In this document: piece after piece, positions 20,827 through 33,700 of the stretch
How the letters are laid out: each line of letters starts with the position of its first letter
Numbering within the stretch: position 1 is the stretch's first letter
Assembly (NCBI GenBank): GCA_032622095.1
Contig: CP136069.1
Location: forward strand, 153,875,043 to 153,939,042
Direction: 5' to 3'
Source: Siphonodentalium dalli
Taxonomy: Eukaryota > Mollusca > Scaphopoda > Gadilida > Siphonodentaliidae
DNA: 64,000 bases
Translations under genes and position numbers: made by a program
Notes under the pieces: generated by a model
Seen by the model: only the letters and a program-made list of their open reading frames with translations
Database searches by the model: none
Told to the model about the DNA's origin: nothing

Positions 20827-21083
20827 AAGAAAGTGATACGTTTTAACAGATATTTTATAACCGATTTGGATTCCAAGGCACAGGCGAGATATACAAACAA
20901 ACTTGTGTACAACAAGGGCACAAGAAAACTTCCCGATCCATACACATTGGTCGATGGTTGGAATTCAGAAATATCAACATGGCCACCAGTTACGTACCTG
21001 GACATTTACAGCCACTTGATCGACACGCCACGAATATATACCAATGAAGCTCTCAAAGCACACAAATCCCTAGAAGCATGGAG
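20827..21083 (+). CDS. N-terminal exon of a SWIM-YqaJ family protein
   Basis: The acceptor ggaatttag precedes 20827 and gttagt follows 21083. The frame reads VIRFNRYFITDLDSKAQ, then LPDPYTLVDGWNSEISTWPP and TYLDIYSHLIDT, ending HKSLEAW. The D-P-[YF]-x-L-x-x-G-W ... W-P-P-V/T block is the start of animal SWIM-YqaJ proteins, before the SWIM finger (from memory). No following exon is found before the SNRNP25 gene begins on the other strand, so it is an orphan. Confidence 0.6.
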
Positions 21084-21419
21084 GTTAGTAAATATATGGT
21101 CACAATTTGTGACTTATTTGTTATTCTATGGCTGCGTAACCTATGATGTGTTGCCATAATTCGTGCATCAATTTTGCCCAGTGTTTACAACAACAAATTT
21201 TCGTGTGCAATAAATTACATAGTTTAGTCGCTGTCTACAACCATTGTTTTATGTACACAAACTGCCATTACACTTGAGAAAGACCCCTAAAAGGGTCAGA
21301 AGCTCATGAATAAAATTTTACAACAAGTCTATAAACAAGTCTATAAACTGCTATAAACGCAGTTACCTGGCTTTTTGGATTATACAATTCAGGAATAAAC
21401 AATTAATATTGCTTTTTAA

Positions 21420-21652
21420 CCCTTTCATGACGGAAGTAGCACTCATGCAGCATTAAAGATCCTGTGACGGTGCATTCTCTTGTATATGCGAGTCTCCCAT
21501 AGGGAGCCTCGCATATATAAGAGAATGCACTGGCTTACAAGGTCACAGTAAATATTGAAACATTGCAAGGCCGTTGGGAGACTCGCATATATAAGAGAAT
21601 GCAATGACACAGGGTTTTCGCAAAATTTCATGAAGCTCCAGTCATGAAAGGG
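21420..21652. mobile_element. TTAA MITE, copy 3 (different ends)
   Basis: TTAA on both sides (21416-21419, 21653-21656). Ends are CCCTTTCATGACGGAAG and its partner ctccagtcatgaaaggg, not the ...ACCCAACA ends of copies 1, 2 and 5. The palindromic core tatatgcgag ... ctcgcatatataag is the same, with tctcccatagggag in the middle. It lies 75 bases past the SNRNP25 stop, so it may be in the 3' UTR. Confidence 0.8.
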
Positions 21653-21726
21653 TTAATAAATAAGACTAGCCTCTGACTTCGTTTGATGCATTTTCTCGAC
21701 ATTATGATGCAATCCAATCATCCAGA

Positions 21727-24700
21727 TCAGCGTTCTTTGAGTTTCTTCGTAAAAGTTACTTCTGATCTGTTGCAAATTCCGTAGCTGAAATTTGTGAAAC
21801 AGAAGGCCTTAAATAGATGTGGCTTATTTGAACCCCAAAATAAAGTATACATAATTTGGTAAAAGGTATATAAAAAAATACCTACGTGGAACATTTCCAA
21901 ACAAAAATTTGATATAGCGCTGGAAATACAAGTTATGTTTCATATATTTTTTAATAAATTTGAGATGATTTCGTTTGTGTCGGTTCCATTTTTTTAGTCA
22001 GCGGTCGCATATAAATTGCAACTGAGACCATGTGAAGAAAATCTAGAACTGTCATTGCTCTGAAACGTTGATGGCACTACATAATTTGATGCTTTAACCC
22101 TTTCAGTGCCAGGGCTGATCTCATCGGCCCTAATTTACGGTCTGTAAAATCGGCCCTATGGTCGACTCGCATATATAAGAGAATGCATTGGCACAGGGTA
22201 TATGGGTTGATACAAAAATCGGACCTGGCACTCAAAGGGTTAAGTAGTGTTCAGACAAGTCTGTTGCATGTATTGCATTGAAATTGGACAATACTATTAA
22301 GGTATCAGATGACTACGATGTGTCGGTTAGATAAATCTGCTACATGTAACGCTTATGCACACAACCGACAGATTATATTCTCAATGCAACATAAGCCAAA
22401 ATGCATACCTTATTATGGTAATTGAGCGAATGCATCATGTTTTTGGTTTTCAAACAATAAAAGATGTTGGCTGTCTTCGAAGCGAAGGAAAATCAACTGT
22501 ATTTATGTCAATAAAGTGACAGGTTTGGCAGACATTGTACACAGTAGAATTAATTTATAATGGCTTGTTTTGAGTTATTTCCATGCTTGTAGGGGGTCTT
22601 TATCTTTGAGTTATTTCCATACATGTAGGGGGTCTTTATCTTGGGTGGGAGGGTGTGAAGAAACACACAATATTTTAATTTTCACCAGACTCACTCTTTG
22701 AGCACCTTGTTATCATCGGTCAGTTTCTGGCCATCAAAGTACATGCAATATCTCCTCCACACATATTTCCTGTGGAATGGAAAGAAAACATGAACCTCCA
22801 CATAGGGCACTGCGAACCTCCAAATATTTTTCTGTGAAATTTGGATCGACGCATACGATAGGTCGATAAATAAACAAACTATTGATATACGGCTTCATAT
22901 GCTCTGAAAAACACTTGTCAAAGTGACAGCCATTTTCAACTTTTTGCCAGAAGTCAGACAAATGCTCTTTATTGCTACCATATCAGGAACAGACTACCAC
23001 GACATGCTGTTTTCTGTTCTATGTCGTGCAAACTGTATTCACAATTGTACTTTTCATTATTTCAATGCATCTTTTTGGGTTACATAGTGCTCATAGAAAG
23101 ATAGTTCAGATGTTTATCGACTGAGAAAAATTCAGAAGCATATAATATTATGTGTATTTTGGAGAGCAAGCCGCCATGCGGCTTTGTTAAAATAATAAAA
23201 TAAGTTGCAGGTGCACAATTATTAACTAAACATCATCTTCACTGCAAATAATTGGTAAAAAAATATTCTGAGAAAAATTAAAATATTCTAAGTCAAGAAG
23301 GCCAATAACTCTGCCAAAATAAGTCTGAACAACATTAAAATTGCAGGTGCACAGGTTCACATGGTGGTTGATGTCTGTGCAAGTTTAACAAAAATAGATT
23401 CATAAACAACTGAGAAAAACTAGGGACAATACTGTGTCGATGATCGAAAATATTCTAAGTCAAGAAGGCCAATAACTCTGCAAAAATAAGTCTGACCACA
23501 TTAAAATTGCAGGTGTATAGGTCCCGATGCTGTTTGATGTCTGTGCCAAGTTTCAGGCAAAATGGCTATAAAACGACTGAGAAAAACTCCAGACAAATGT
23601 GTGTCCACGGACGGACGACGGGCGGACAGACAAGCTGATTCCAGGCGAGGGGGGGGGGGGGTTATAATTATCTATGATGATGCAGAGCCCAAAAACACAA
23701 CCTATCGCTATAAAGGAGCATAATATTGAAGACTATAGACTCACCAGCTGAGAATTTTGGGACCTCCCTTCCTTTCTTGTCTCAGTATGAAATAGCGCTT
23801 GATAGCCTTCTTCAGTTCGTGTAATGTGGCATCCAGTACAACCACAATGGCTGCAGGAAAAACATGAAATTAAATAAGTTCATGGGAGTCTATAGTTTCG
23901 TGCCATAGCTCGTGCCATGGCTGGGAACCAATGCCATATGATAATTTGCTGGAAAATGGCAGCAAGATATCATGCCTGGTAATTGCAAAATTTATTTCAT
24001 CTATATCACGGTGTCACATCTGCCGTGTGAGAACTGGTTCGCGTTCAGTTTTGGACATTGTGCTCATTTGCCAATGTCACGGTGCACTCTTGCATTTTCA
24101 CAAGAAACGGACAAGACATAGCAGAAAATGACAAGCATTCTATCAGGAATACTATGTGTTTCGGTAATATTTCATCGAGGCGATTACTGATTGTTCTAAT
24201 ACAATATGAAAGGCCAGATATTCAAAGGTAGTCACAACACATGCGTCAAGTATGCCCGGTGCACATTTTCGGATGCTACGGCTCGCATTCTGCAAAATTT
24301 GGTAGGCCCCAGTGTGCATTTTGAATAGCTTTAGCAGTCGTAATGGGTAACACGCCTTGAAACCATGCGGAATATTTTAAAATGTGTCTTACCTGAGTAA
24401 TCTAAATTCCGATCAATTGTGGACATAATTATTTGTTCCTGAATGGATATCATGCACCTCATGCATTTATTGTTCGTATAATATACTAGTTTATCACATA
24501 CATGTAATTAACCAACAAAAACAGCTTCATAATTATTGGTAAGACACACGTGTAATTATTTAAATGACTTGCGATCGCTGAAGTTCATGATTGTTGTTTT
24601 CGATGAAAACTTCGCGTTTATTTGACAATGTGATAAAAGGTATCTCAAACTCGTTCTATTTTATACGTAATTTATCAACCTCGTCCACTAAATTCTATTT

Positions 24701-27700
24701 GAGCCTCAGTAAACCTCGGCTCAAATAAAATTTAGAGAACTCGGTTGATAAATTCCGTATAAAATAGAAACTCATGTGAGATCCTCTATTAGTGAATTTG
24801 TTTGGCACATATATATAGGTTGTTATATCAAACCTCTTCATGCCCAGCGGCCATGTTTTTCATTGAAAATTGTTAAAATTTGATAGCTCCCATCTACAGG
24901 TGATCCTAAACCAGGGAGCAAATTAACTGGTATCGCATCGCAATTTGCTACCCAAATTTGGATAAAAGCTATGCAATTTGGTATGAATTTTATTTGATTT
25001 TAGAACAATGCTATCTAATCATGTCAATGTGAGGTTATTTGCTAATAAAAATTTCAAAGTAATTTGCTTCCAGTCCTAAACAAGCCTCTACAGTTTCAAA
25101 ACAATTCTCCAACAAGAGGTACGCTGTCGCGTGGCATTTGCCCCCGACGGTAGCAATTCGGATTAAGCATGGACGAAACTGCGAATATCCGAGGAAGTAT
25201 ATATGACCATTCCAAAAGAAGTTCGTACTAGAAATTCCGGAAACCCAACAACAAGCGATCCGGAAACCCAAAAACAAGCGAAAATTCAAATTTTCTAAGT
25301 TGAAAAAAGGGCCATAACTCTGGCAAAAATCATCAGATCACAGGGTTTCCGTTAGTACGGCTCAGCGTCCGTAGGACGGCCTCATTCCCCTCGCAGATGA
25401 TCTGTTTGATTCATACATGTACCAAAAGTCAGCAGCAATATGTCATAACAAAATTGGGCTGCAACGCGAGTTCGGGGGTTAAACAGAATACTGGTGAAAA
25501 GGCGGTCCATTGAGCACAGTGTGTTACGGTACATCCTAACCCTTTGAAATCAAAGCGCCAAAACTGCAACGTAATGTTTGATGTACATTGGAATAGCGAC
25601 GTTACCGTATATACAGCGTAATAATGTCGCGGTAACATCAAAGAATGCCGGACGACTGAGTACGGATATTTTTGTTCACGTGATTTGCGATGTTGAAACT
25701 ACTCACGCTCGGAGATCCCGTGCTATCGTACAATTACATAATTTGATCAAAGAATGCTGAATTGCTGAGTTAGGCAGAGTGGGATCAACATACACCAAAA
25801 GGCAGTTCTCCTACAAAAGGAGGTATCTACCAGCTAGGTATAAGTAAAAGGCCGAGTCGGGACATTTTTATTAACAGGATTTGCGTGGAAAAAACTGCTC
25901 ATGCTCGTACTATTATAATAGATAATATGGAACCTAGCTGTCCAAAGTCAGTCTTTATAGCAGGAATTCATATTGACAACACCATTCATTTGAGCCATAT
26001 TACATGCATGGAGGATAAACACAAAAGACATACCAGCCCCAATATATGGAGATAAGTAGGGTCAATAATAGTTTCGTTGTCCTAACTGGGTCCCCAAGCA
26101 CATAAACAACGACGCACGTGTCAGGGTGTTCACAATTCCCGCCAATACTCAATTATATTTTATAACACGTTAACTAAAACTCTGTACTATAGCAGCGATC
26201 GTCAGTTGTTGGGACGATAAATACACTATACAGACTATTGAACAAGTTCCAGGTTTGAAAGATTTCGCTACCATTTGTATTTCGCCGCTATAAATATCTC
26301 CTGCAGACAAACCCTGCATGGAGTATGACGTCACAGCGCACAATTATCTTTTCAGTTTGAACTTTCATTTTCACGGAAGCTACTTTATATTCTAGGACAT
26401 ACTTAATTAAATTCTCCTTGCCAGGTATTATTGGTCATTATACATTATACAATAATTTAGAAGAAAACTTTCAGTCAGCTTACAAGAAAAATCACTGTAC
26501 GGAGACAGCCTTGACTCGAATTTTTAACGACTTGCTGTGTGCGACAGATGAGGGCAAACTCTCCATTCTTACATGCCTTGACCTCTCAGCGGCGTTTGAC
26601 ACGCTCGATCATTCCATCCTGTTAAAACGCCTTTCTGTGACTTTCGGAATGTCCGGCACGGTATTAAAGTGGTTCCATTCTTACGTAACCGAGAGAACTC
26701 AATCAGTTATTGTTAATTCTACGACGTCTAACCCCGTGCATCTATCATATGGAGTGCCCCAAGGTTCTGTGCTGGGACCTGTACTATATCTCGTTTACAC
26801 ACAGCCTCTTGGAACCATCATCGAAAAACACAACATTCAGTATCACATGTATGCAGACGATACCCAAATGTACATATCAGTTGAGCCATCGATCTTAGAC
26901 GAAGCAATTTCTCAAGTTCAGACATGCGTTTCAGAAGTTAAAACATGGATGGAGATCAACAAACTCAAACTTAACGAAAGCAAAACTGAAATTATGCTTT
27001 GTGGAACTAACGCTCGGTTGAAGGGGGTCAGTCTTAATGCCACGCTCATCGGCGACAGTGTAATTGAATTTTCTGATGTTATTAAAAACCTCGGTGTGAC
27101 CATCGACAAAAACTTCTCAATGTCATCTCACATCAGCAACCTATGCAGGTCCTTATATATGGAGCTCCGGCGCATTTCGCATGTACGTCCATATATCTCC
27201 GAACAATCCACACAAATATTGATGTCCTCATTTGTGTTATCCAAAATCGATTACTGTAATTCTATTTTAGCAGGACTCCCAGATTATCAACTTCACAAAC
27301 TTCAAAAAATTGTTAATATTGCTGCAAAAATTGTGTGCCGTGCAGGCAAATTTGATCATGTTACCCCACTGTTGTATAAATTACATTGGCTTCCCATATT
27401 TGAACGAATTGTGTACAAACATGCTACTTTGTGTTATAGAAAGTCGGATATTGATAATGCTTTGCCACCATATATTGATACATTGTTGGTCAAATATGTA
27501 CCTGCTCGACCACTTCGATCACAGGATGCGAATGCGATGGTTGTACCTAAACGAGATCTGATGTACTTTGGTCGCCGTTCTTTCGAGGTCTACGGGCCGA
27601 CCATTTGGAACAACCTTCCCAAAGAGGTGAAACAGTCTGACTGTTTGGAAACATTCAAATCGGCCCTAAAAACTCACCTATTCATCTCCCATTTCGGACA

Positions 27701-30700
27701 AATAACATCAGAAAACGTTGAGACTTAATTATTGAAATACATGCATATTATTTATTGCGTATATGTTATAGTGTGAATGTGTGTGACTGCGTTTGTGTGA
27801 ATTGTTCAGCGCCATGAGCCATACGGGATATGGCGCTATACAAATACTCTATATTATTATTACCGTACCATCATAAATTTGTAAATACTGTGACTTGTAG
27901 CTTGTTCATTTATATAGTCTCAATCAGACGTAATTGAAAAATTGCGTGCGTAATTACATGATTAATTATCTGGATGTCATCAACAAAATTAATGCACCCA
28001 CGGAAATGATCGACTTGCGTAATATACGTAGCTTTGGATTGCTTTGTGGGGCACTCAGGTGCAAGGAAATTGCTACTTTTTAGTGTCAAATAACAAAATT
28101 TTCGCGTTATGTGTTTTCCCAATACGGACTAATTAATTTTCCCTTGGCGGAAACACTGGATCATACCCAAATTCGCACTTGACATGTATTTTCATATAAC
28201 TGGTCCACAAAAATACGGGATTTGCAATTGTACCACCAAAGCTCACGCTATCATCTGGAAACCAAAACAAAATTAAATTTTCTAAGTAAAAAAAAGGGCC
28301 ATAACTCTGGTGAAAATGGTAGACGAAACCCGCGCTATGCATGTAGCTGTTCCCCCATGCTGCTCTATCACCATACCAAATATCAGCTAAATCTGCCAAG
28401 CGGTTGCTGAACAATAATGCAAAATGTTTGTACGGACATACAAAATTGAATTTTCTAAGTCAAAAAAGGGCCATAACTCTGGTGAAAATGGGTGGACGAA
28501 ACCCGCGCTATGCATGTAGCTGTTCCCCAATGCTGCTCTATTACCATACCAAATAACAGCTAAATCTGCCAAGCGGTTGCTGAACAATAATGCAAAATGT
28601 TTGTACGGACGAACGTACGGACGGAGACGTCAACTATATACTCGCCGACTTCAAGTCGGGGGCATAATAAATGTGGGCTGCAGGGTGTGCCGATTGATTC
28701 ATATTTGAAATCCAAGATGGCTGCGGGCCCCATGTTTTTTGTGACAAATTTTGGGAAAAAAGGAGGCTCCCACCGATTGGATGAGAAGTGTTATGTAAGG
28801 TCAGGTGTGCTAAAGGATTTAGTCATACAAAGAGTAAAATCAAAGATGGCAGCTGGCAGCCATGTTATTTAACAGAATTCGGAAAAACTTGTAAGCACCC
28901 ATCTAGAGGTCACCCCGAGAATCCATATGAAGTTTGGTGATGATCGGATGAGGGATATGCTCTGTCTGATGCAAAGAGTAAAATCCAAGATGGCTTCGAA
29001 AATAATTCAAATTTGATAGCACCCATTCGGAAGTGATCCTAAACAAGCCTGGAAAGTTGAAAACCATTTCTCCAATACATGTGGTCTGTAGGGTGAGCCA
29101 AAGGATTTAGTGATGCAAAGACTGCCAAAGAGTAAAGTCCAAGATGGCTGCTGGCGGCAATGTTTTTCATATAAAAGATTGGACAAAACTGGTTTTCGAA
29201 CCTGAGTTAGATATTGTTGAACAGACCCATATACCAAATATCAATTAAATTATCGGTTGACGTTTGAGTTAACACGCTAACAGTCACGAATGATCAATAT
29301 AGCCAAACTATGGCCCATAACTCTCGTACAAAAGATTGGACAGACCTGGTCTTCAAACTCATTTGAGATATTGCTGCACCAGACCCATATACCAAATGAA
29401 ATATCAATGAAATCGGTTAAGTTTGTTTGAGTTATCGTGCTAACGGTCTCGCGCCCGTCTGCTCGCCAGAGGTCCACCCACCCACCCGCCTACCGACTGA
29501 CCTCGCCAAACCATAATTTGAATTTTTGAAAAACTCAACTAATAAAAGTTTAGGTCAAGATAAGCTCTTAAATTGAATGAGATTTATCATGAGTAATCAG
29601 TATATAATATGTGGTGTTATTGGTACTGTACCACATCCAGCAATTGAAACGTGTCTAAATGACTGCAAAGAATGTGTCTACTGATACAAAATATGTAGTT
29701 AAATGACAAGGCATCGGCTCAGAACTGGATGCGGATGCGAAAAAATGATAACCTGAGATAAGAGGGGTGCCGTAGCATTTTCGACTCATTTCAAGAGGCG
29801 TCTCTTGTGACTTAGGCATGAAATATTATCAAGACCAGTGGTCTGAGAGTGAGGAATTATAAGAAACTCACCTTGTGCCCAAAATAAACACATGGGATTG
29901 AAATGTATTACTTGTAATTTGTTGGACAGGTTCCCATTGAAAATGCATTGCTTTTCTTGGTGTCTACTCTTCTCTAGCTTTTCAGTTTTATATTGCTCAT
30001 TTCAGTCAAATCATAACCAGCTTTGATAGGTAGCCATTCCAGGTCTCTTTCATCTGCATAACATGATTTTAACAAGTTCGCATGCGGTGAAAACTGTGAG
30101 GGTTCTGAAAGTTTGACATGCCGACACAATTTTTGTAGTACATTAAATTTTTTGTGGTACATTCAAGAATTGTACCACACAGACTAAGTACTGACCAACC
30201 AGGACAAGCTTTGCAATCAGTTTTAGGCAAGGTCGTATTACAAAATGAGATAAAAAAAATGAGAGTAGTAGTACTCACGGATCACTTCGCCATCTGCTCT
30301 CCTCACATTTACGACCATCGCCTGACCATATTCCAAGGCAATCTGAGAATTCACTTCTTCCAATGTTATTTTAGATGGGAGATCACCCAGCAGTGGATCA
30401 CTCTGAAAAAAAAATCAAATTAGTCCAATTTATGCATGAGTATAACCTTACCTACAACCCCAATTCGATCAAAATAGAATTGTTTGTTGTAGTTGTAGAA
30501 CAAGATGTAAAACACATTTTTAGGAGTTATGTCATGAAATGGATAACCCAGCCAACAACTGTAACACCAAGCAGGCATATGCTCTGATGTAAGGTCCAGT
30601 GAAGATACAATTTGATTAGTGAAATGAGCTGCCGATTTGATCAGTTTGATAGGAAACAATATTTTCAAATCGCCCCAGGCAATCTTTTACATAAAAAAGA

Positions 30701-33700
30701 ACACACGGTTCAACGGTTCAAATTTATCTAGGTCTATTAGAATAACATCTGAAATTTTAGCATACACTTATAAATATTCGCTTTTGAATTGTTCCTGGTG
30801 TGCTACGACATTTCTCCCTCCCCTGCGCATCAAATATCCATGTGTTACCAATCGAGGGCACTTGTTGTACATATAAACATCACACACCCAATGACCACGG
30901 TAGTGCTGGGCGGTTTCCCCCGATTAATCGACAATACCCGGTTAAAATTTCAATATCGTCAGTAATATCGTCTAAACTAAAATAATCGTAATATCGTCGG
31001 CAATCATTGGGTGCCAGACAATCATAAGCATATACAAACAAATAGTTAAACTCAAGCCTAAATCGAGTTATTTAAGTTTTAAATTCCAACTAAATTAATC
31101 CCTGTGTCGCGATTTTTTCAATATTCAATCATAATAGTAAATAACGTTTAGAACGACTAATGAAATTAGGGGAATACTAGTATGAAAACCCAGAATACGT
31201 CCCCCTTTTTTTTAATTTCCAAAAATCGCGGTTTATATTTTCGTTAATATCGTCCAGCCCTGGACCACGGTGACCTCTTCTAACCAGGATGGATTATAAA
31301 ATCTTATTTTATGACAGTTCAGGATGTTGTCTACTTATAAGATTATCAGACTGATTAGATTTCAAGCCAGGGTTTCCGTCAGGGGAGAATTACTGAGTCC
31401 GTATTGGTAAACACATAACGCGACGGGACGACCATGGAGCATTTCCGTGGGTGCATTAACTCTGTTGATGGTATCCAAATAGTTAGTCATTTAATTACGT
31501 ACGTAAGACTGCCATCAGATTGAAGACTATATAAATGAACGAGTTTAATACAGTGTTTACAAATTTATAACTTACAATAAGATTCCAACAGGTAGAATGA
31601 ATCTAAACACTAAAAAGCATCTACGCATTGACCAATAATACCTAGCAAGGAGAATTGAATAAAGCATTTCTTAGGGGGTGTTCGTGTTTATCCTCCATGC
31701 ATGTAATATGGGTCAAATGAATGGTGTTCTCACTATGAATTCCCGCTATAAAGACTGATTTGGGACAGGTTCCATATTATTGTGAAATAAATCACTTTGG
31801 GATTTTGTTAAGTATGCATGGCAATATACGCATAATAATCCTCACACGTAAACACACTGACCAACCGTTTCCGCGTTGTGGTGTGTGTTTGGCCCGATCA
31901 TGTTGGTAACGGCCCCAACTCTCCAATGGCCTAAATATTCAATAAAATCCCAATCGAAGTGAGTCAACAGCAGCGAAAAAATGACGCCGCCGTTGTGGTT
32001 TTGATGGCAACAACGTTGTGGTCGGGCTGGTTTTTTGATTTTCAGCAATCATGCAGTATTTTGATGTTTTTGAGACCAGAACAAGGTGTTTTCACGCCTA
32101 TTTCGTATTGTGTATCCAAAATATTACATGTATTATCCGTATAAGCAATGTTTACTCGTGCATACATGCCACGTAACCTGTCCCCATAAACACGTTTTTG
32201 TGCTCCAAATCGAACAAGTCATGCATTTTTCACAGCCAGTTATGAGGTGTTATGAACTGCCCGTTAATTGTCCATATATGCGGGACATTAATCTTCATTT
32301 TGACTTATATGCTGTATGGTTTTGGTATATTTAGTGTGAATATACGACCGAAAAGTTGGTTGAAATTCTGTATATCAGGTGGACAGATATTTCTCATTGT
32401 ATTCACCCGTGCCATGATATGTAACCTCATAGGCCTAATGGCCTTCGAGATGATGATTGTTGTTTAAAATAGTCAGACAGAATACTAAAATACAGAGTTT
32501 ATGTTATAATAGACTTACATCAATCATAAATGTATCGTAGATATTACTAGATAATATGGTATTGTCAAGTTTGTCCGTTTATGTTGTGTAAATAAAAGTC
32601 AAAACGTTACATATCCCGACTGTTTTGCATAACAAGGCGTACAAACATTACGCGATAATTATAACACTGATAGGGAAACTGGTTATAGCCACTAACCCTG
32701 AACTTAGATGGACATACTTGAGACACACAATTACAACGTAAACGACAAGTATAGAAACAACAAACAAAACCTACATATTTAGAACTTTGTTTAGTGATGA
32801 ACCACGAAAAAGGATAGATATTTGATCCCCCCCAGTGCTCCTATATATAAGATACGGGACTTAGGAACAATTCGCGTTATTTCGTATAAAAACACTAACA
32901 AAATAACGTGCATCATTTAAAATGTAATGACACCGTCCTACCCCAGACCCACCCACACAGAAAAGCGAATTTGGGTCATGATAAATAATATTTAACTAAA
33001 TGTGGTGTGAGAGTTTAGTGTGTAATACTACAAAAAAATTGAAAAAATAACTTCTTTTGGGTATAATTATCCTTGCGTTATCGGAAGATATTTCATGTTC
33101 CTCATCTCCCCAATAACGATCCTTACCGTATATAAGCTCCAGCAGTGGACCAATGAAGCTATTTCTATTTTATAATAATACTCAAGAAGCAGACCAGACA
33201 CCTGTTAATATATAGCATACATCAGATTCATAAATTAGAATTTCGACGGCGATTATAAAATGTATTAAGAGAACATGATATTCATGAACGTAATCATCAT
33301 ATGGCATATATGGAAACTAATATATTTATATGTGTGGCTTTCTTGGAAATACCATTGTGGTAAAACTTTTATGAAATAGGGTGAGGGTAGGTTTTGAGTA
33401 CGTTTATAATTTTCGTAATCAAATCGCCTATTCGCGCCAAATAAACTTGAGTTGGTCAAATAGCAGTATCATGAGTATACAGGACGGGGAACTTACGTCA
33501 CTTTGTAATCTATAAGCCGCTCACTTCGTACATTTTATCTCATATATATTTTGAAGACCTCTGTCTGTTTGTCTGTATGTCCTTTATAGAATCGAAAACG
33601 GGTTGACCGATCGAGACCAAACTTCCTATCCAAAGGTAAAATCCCACGGGAATCGTCGACGTCGCATTTTGGAGAAGCCCAGAGCACCCATTCTCCACTC

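Larger units (their letters stand above)
25341..28158. mobile_element. CAGGGTTTCCG-ended DNA element, copy 1
   Basis: Left end cagggtttccgttag, right end cttggcggaaacactg; both sides have gatca (25336-25340, 28159-28163), a 5-bp duplication. The body matches copy 2 (31368-35931, opposite strand) and copy 3 (42895-43516), including gacgtcacagcgcacaat and cgacttgcgtaatatacg. A CR1-like retrotransposon is inserted at 26438-27873; without it the element is about 1.4 kb. No transposase frame. CAGGG ends with 5-bp duplications suggest a hAT5-like or other non-8-bp group; the superfamily is not proven. Confidence 0.75.

Noticed and set aside
21085-21420. POLR3K as an SNRNP25 neighbour, as in vertebrates
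   Set aside because: No POLR3K-like zinc ribbon seen on either side of the gene; the CxxC exons nearby belong to the YqaJ-type family.
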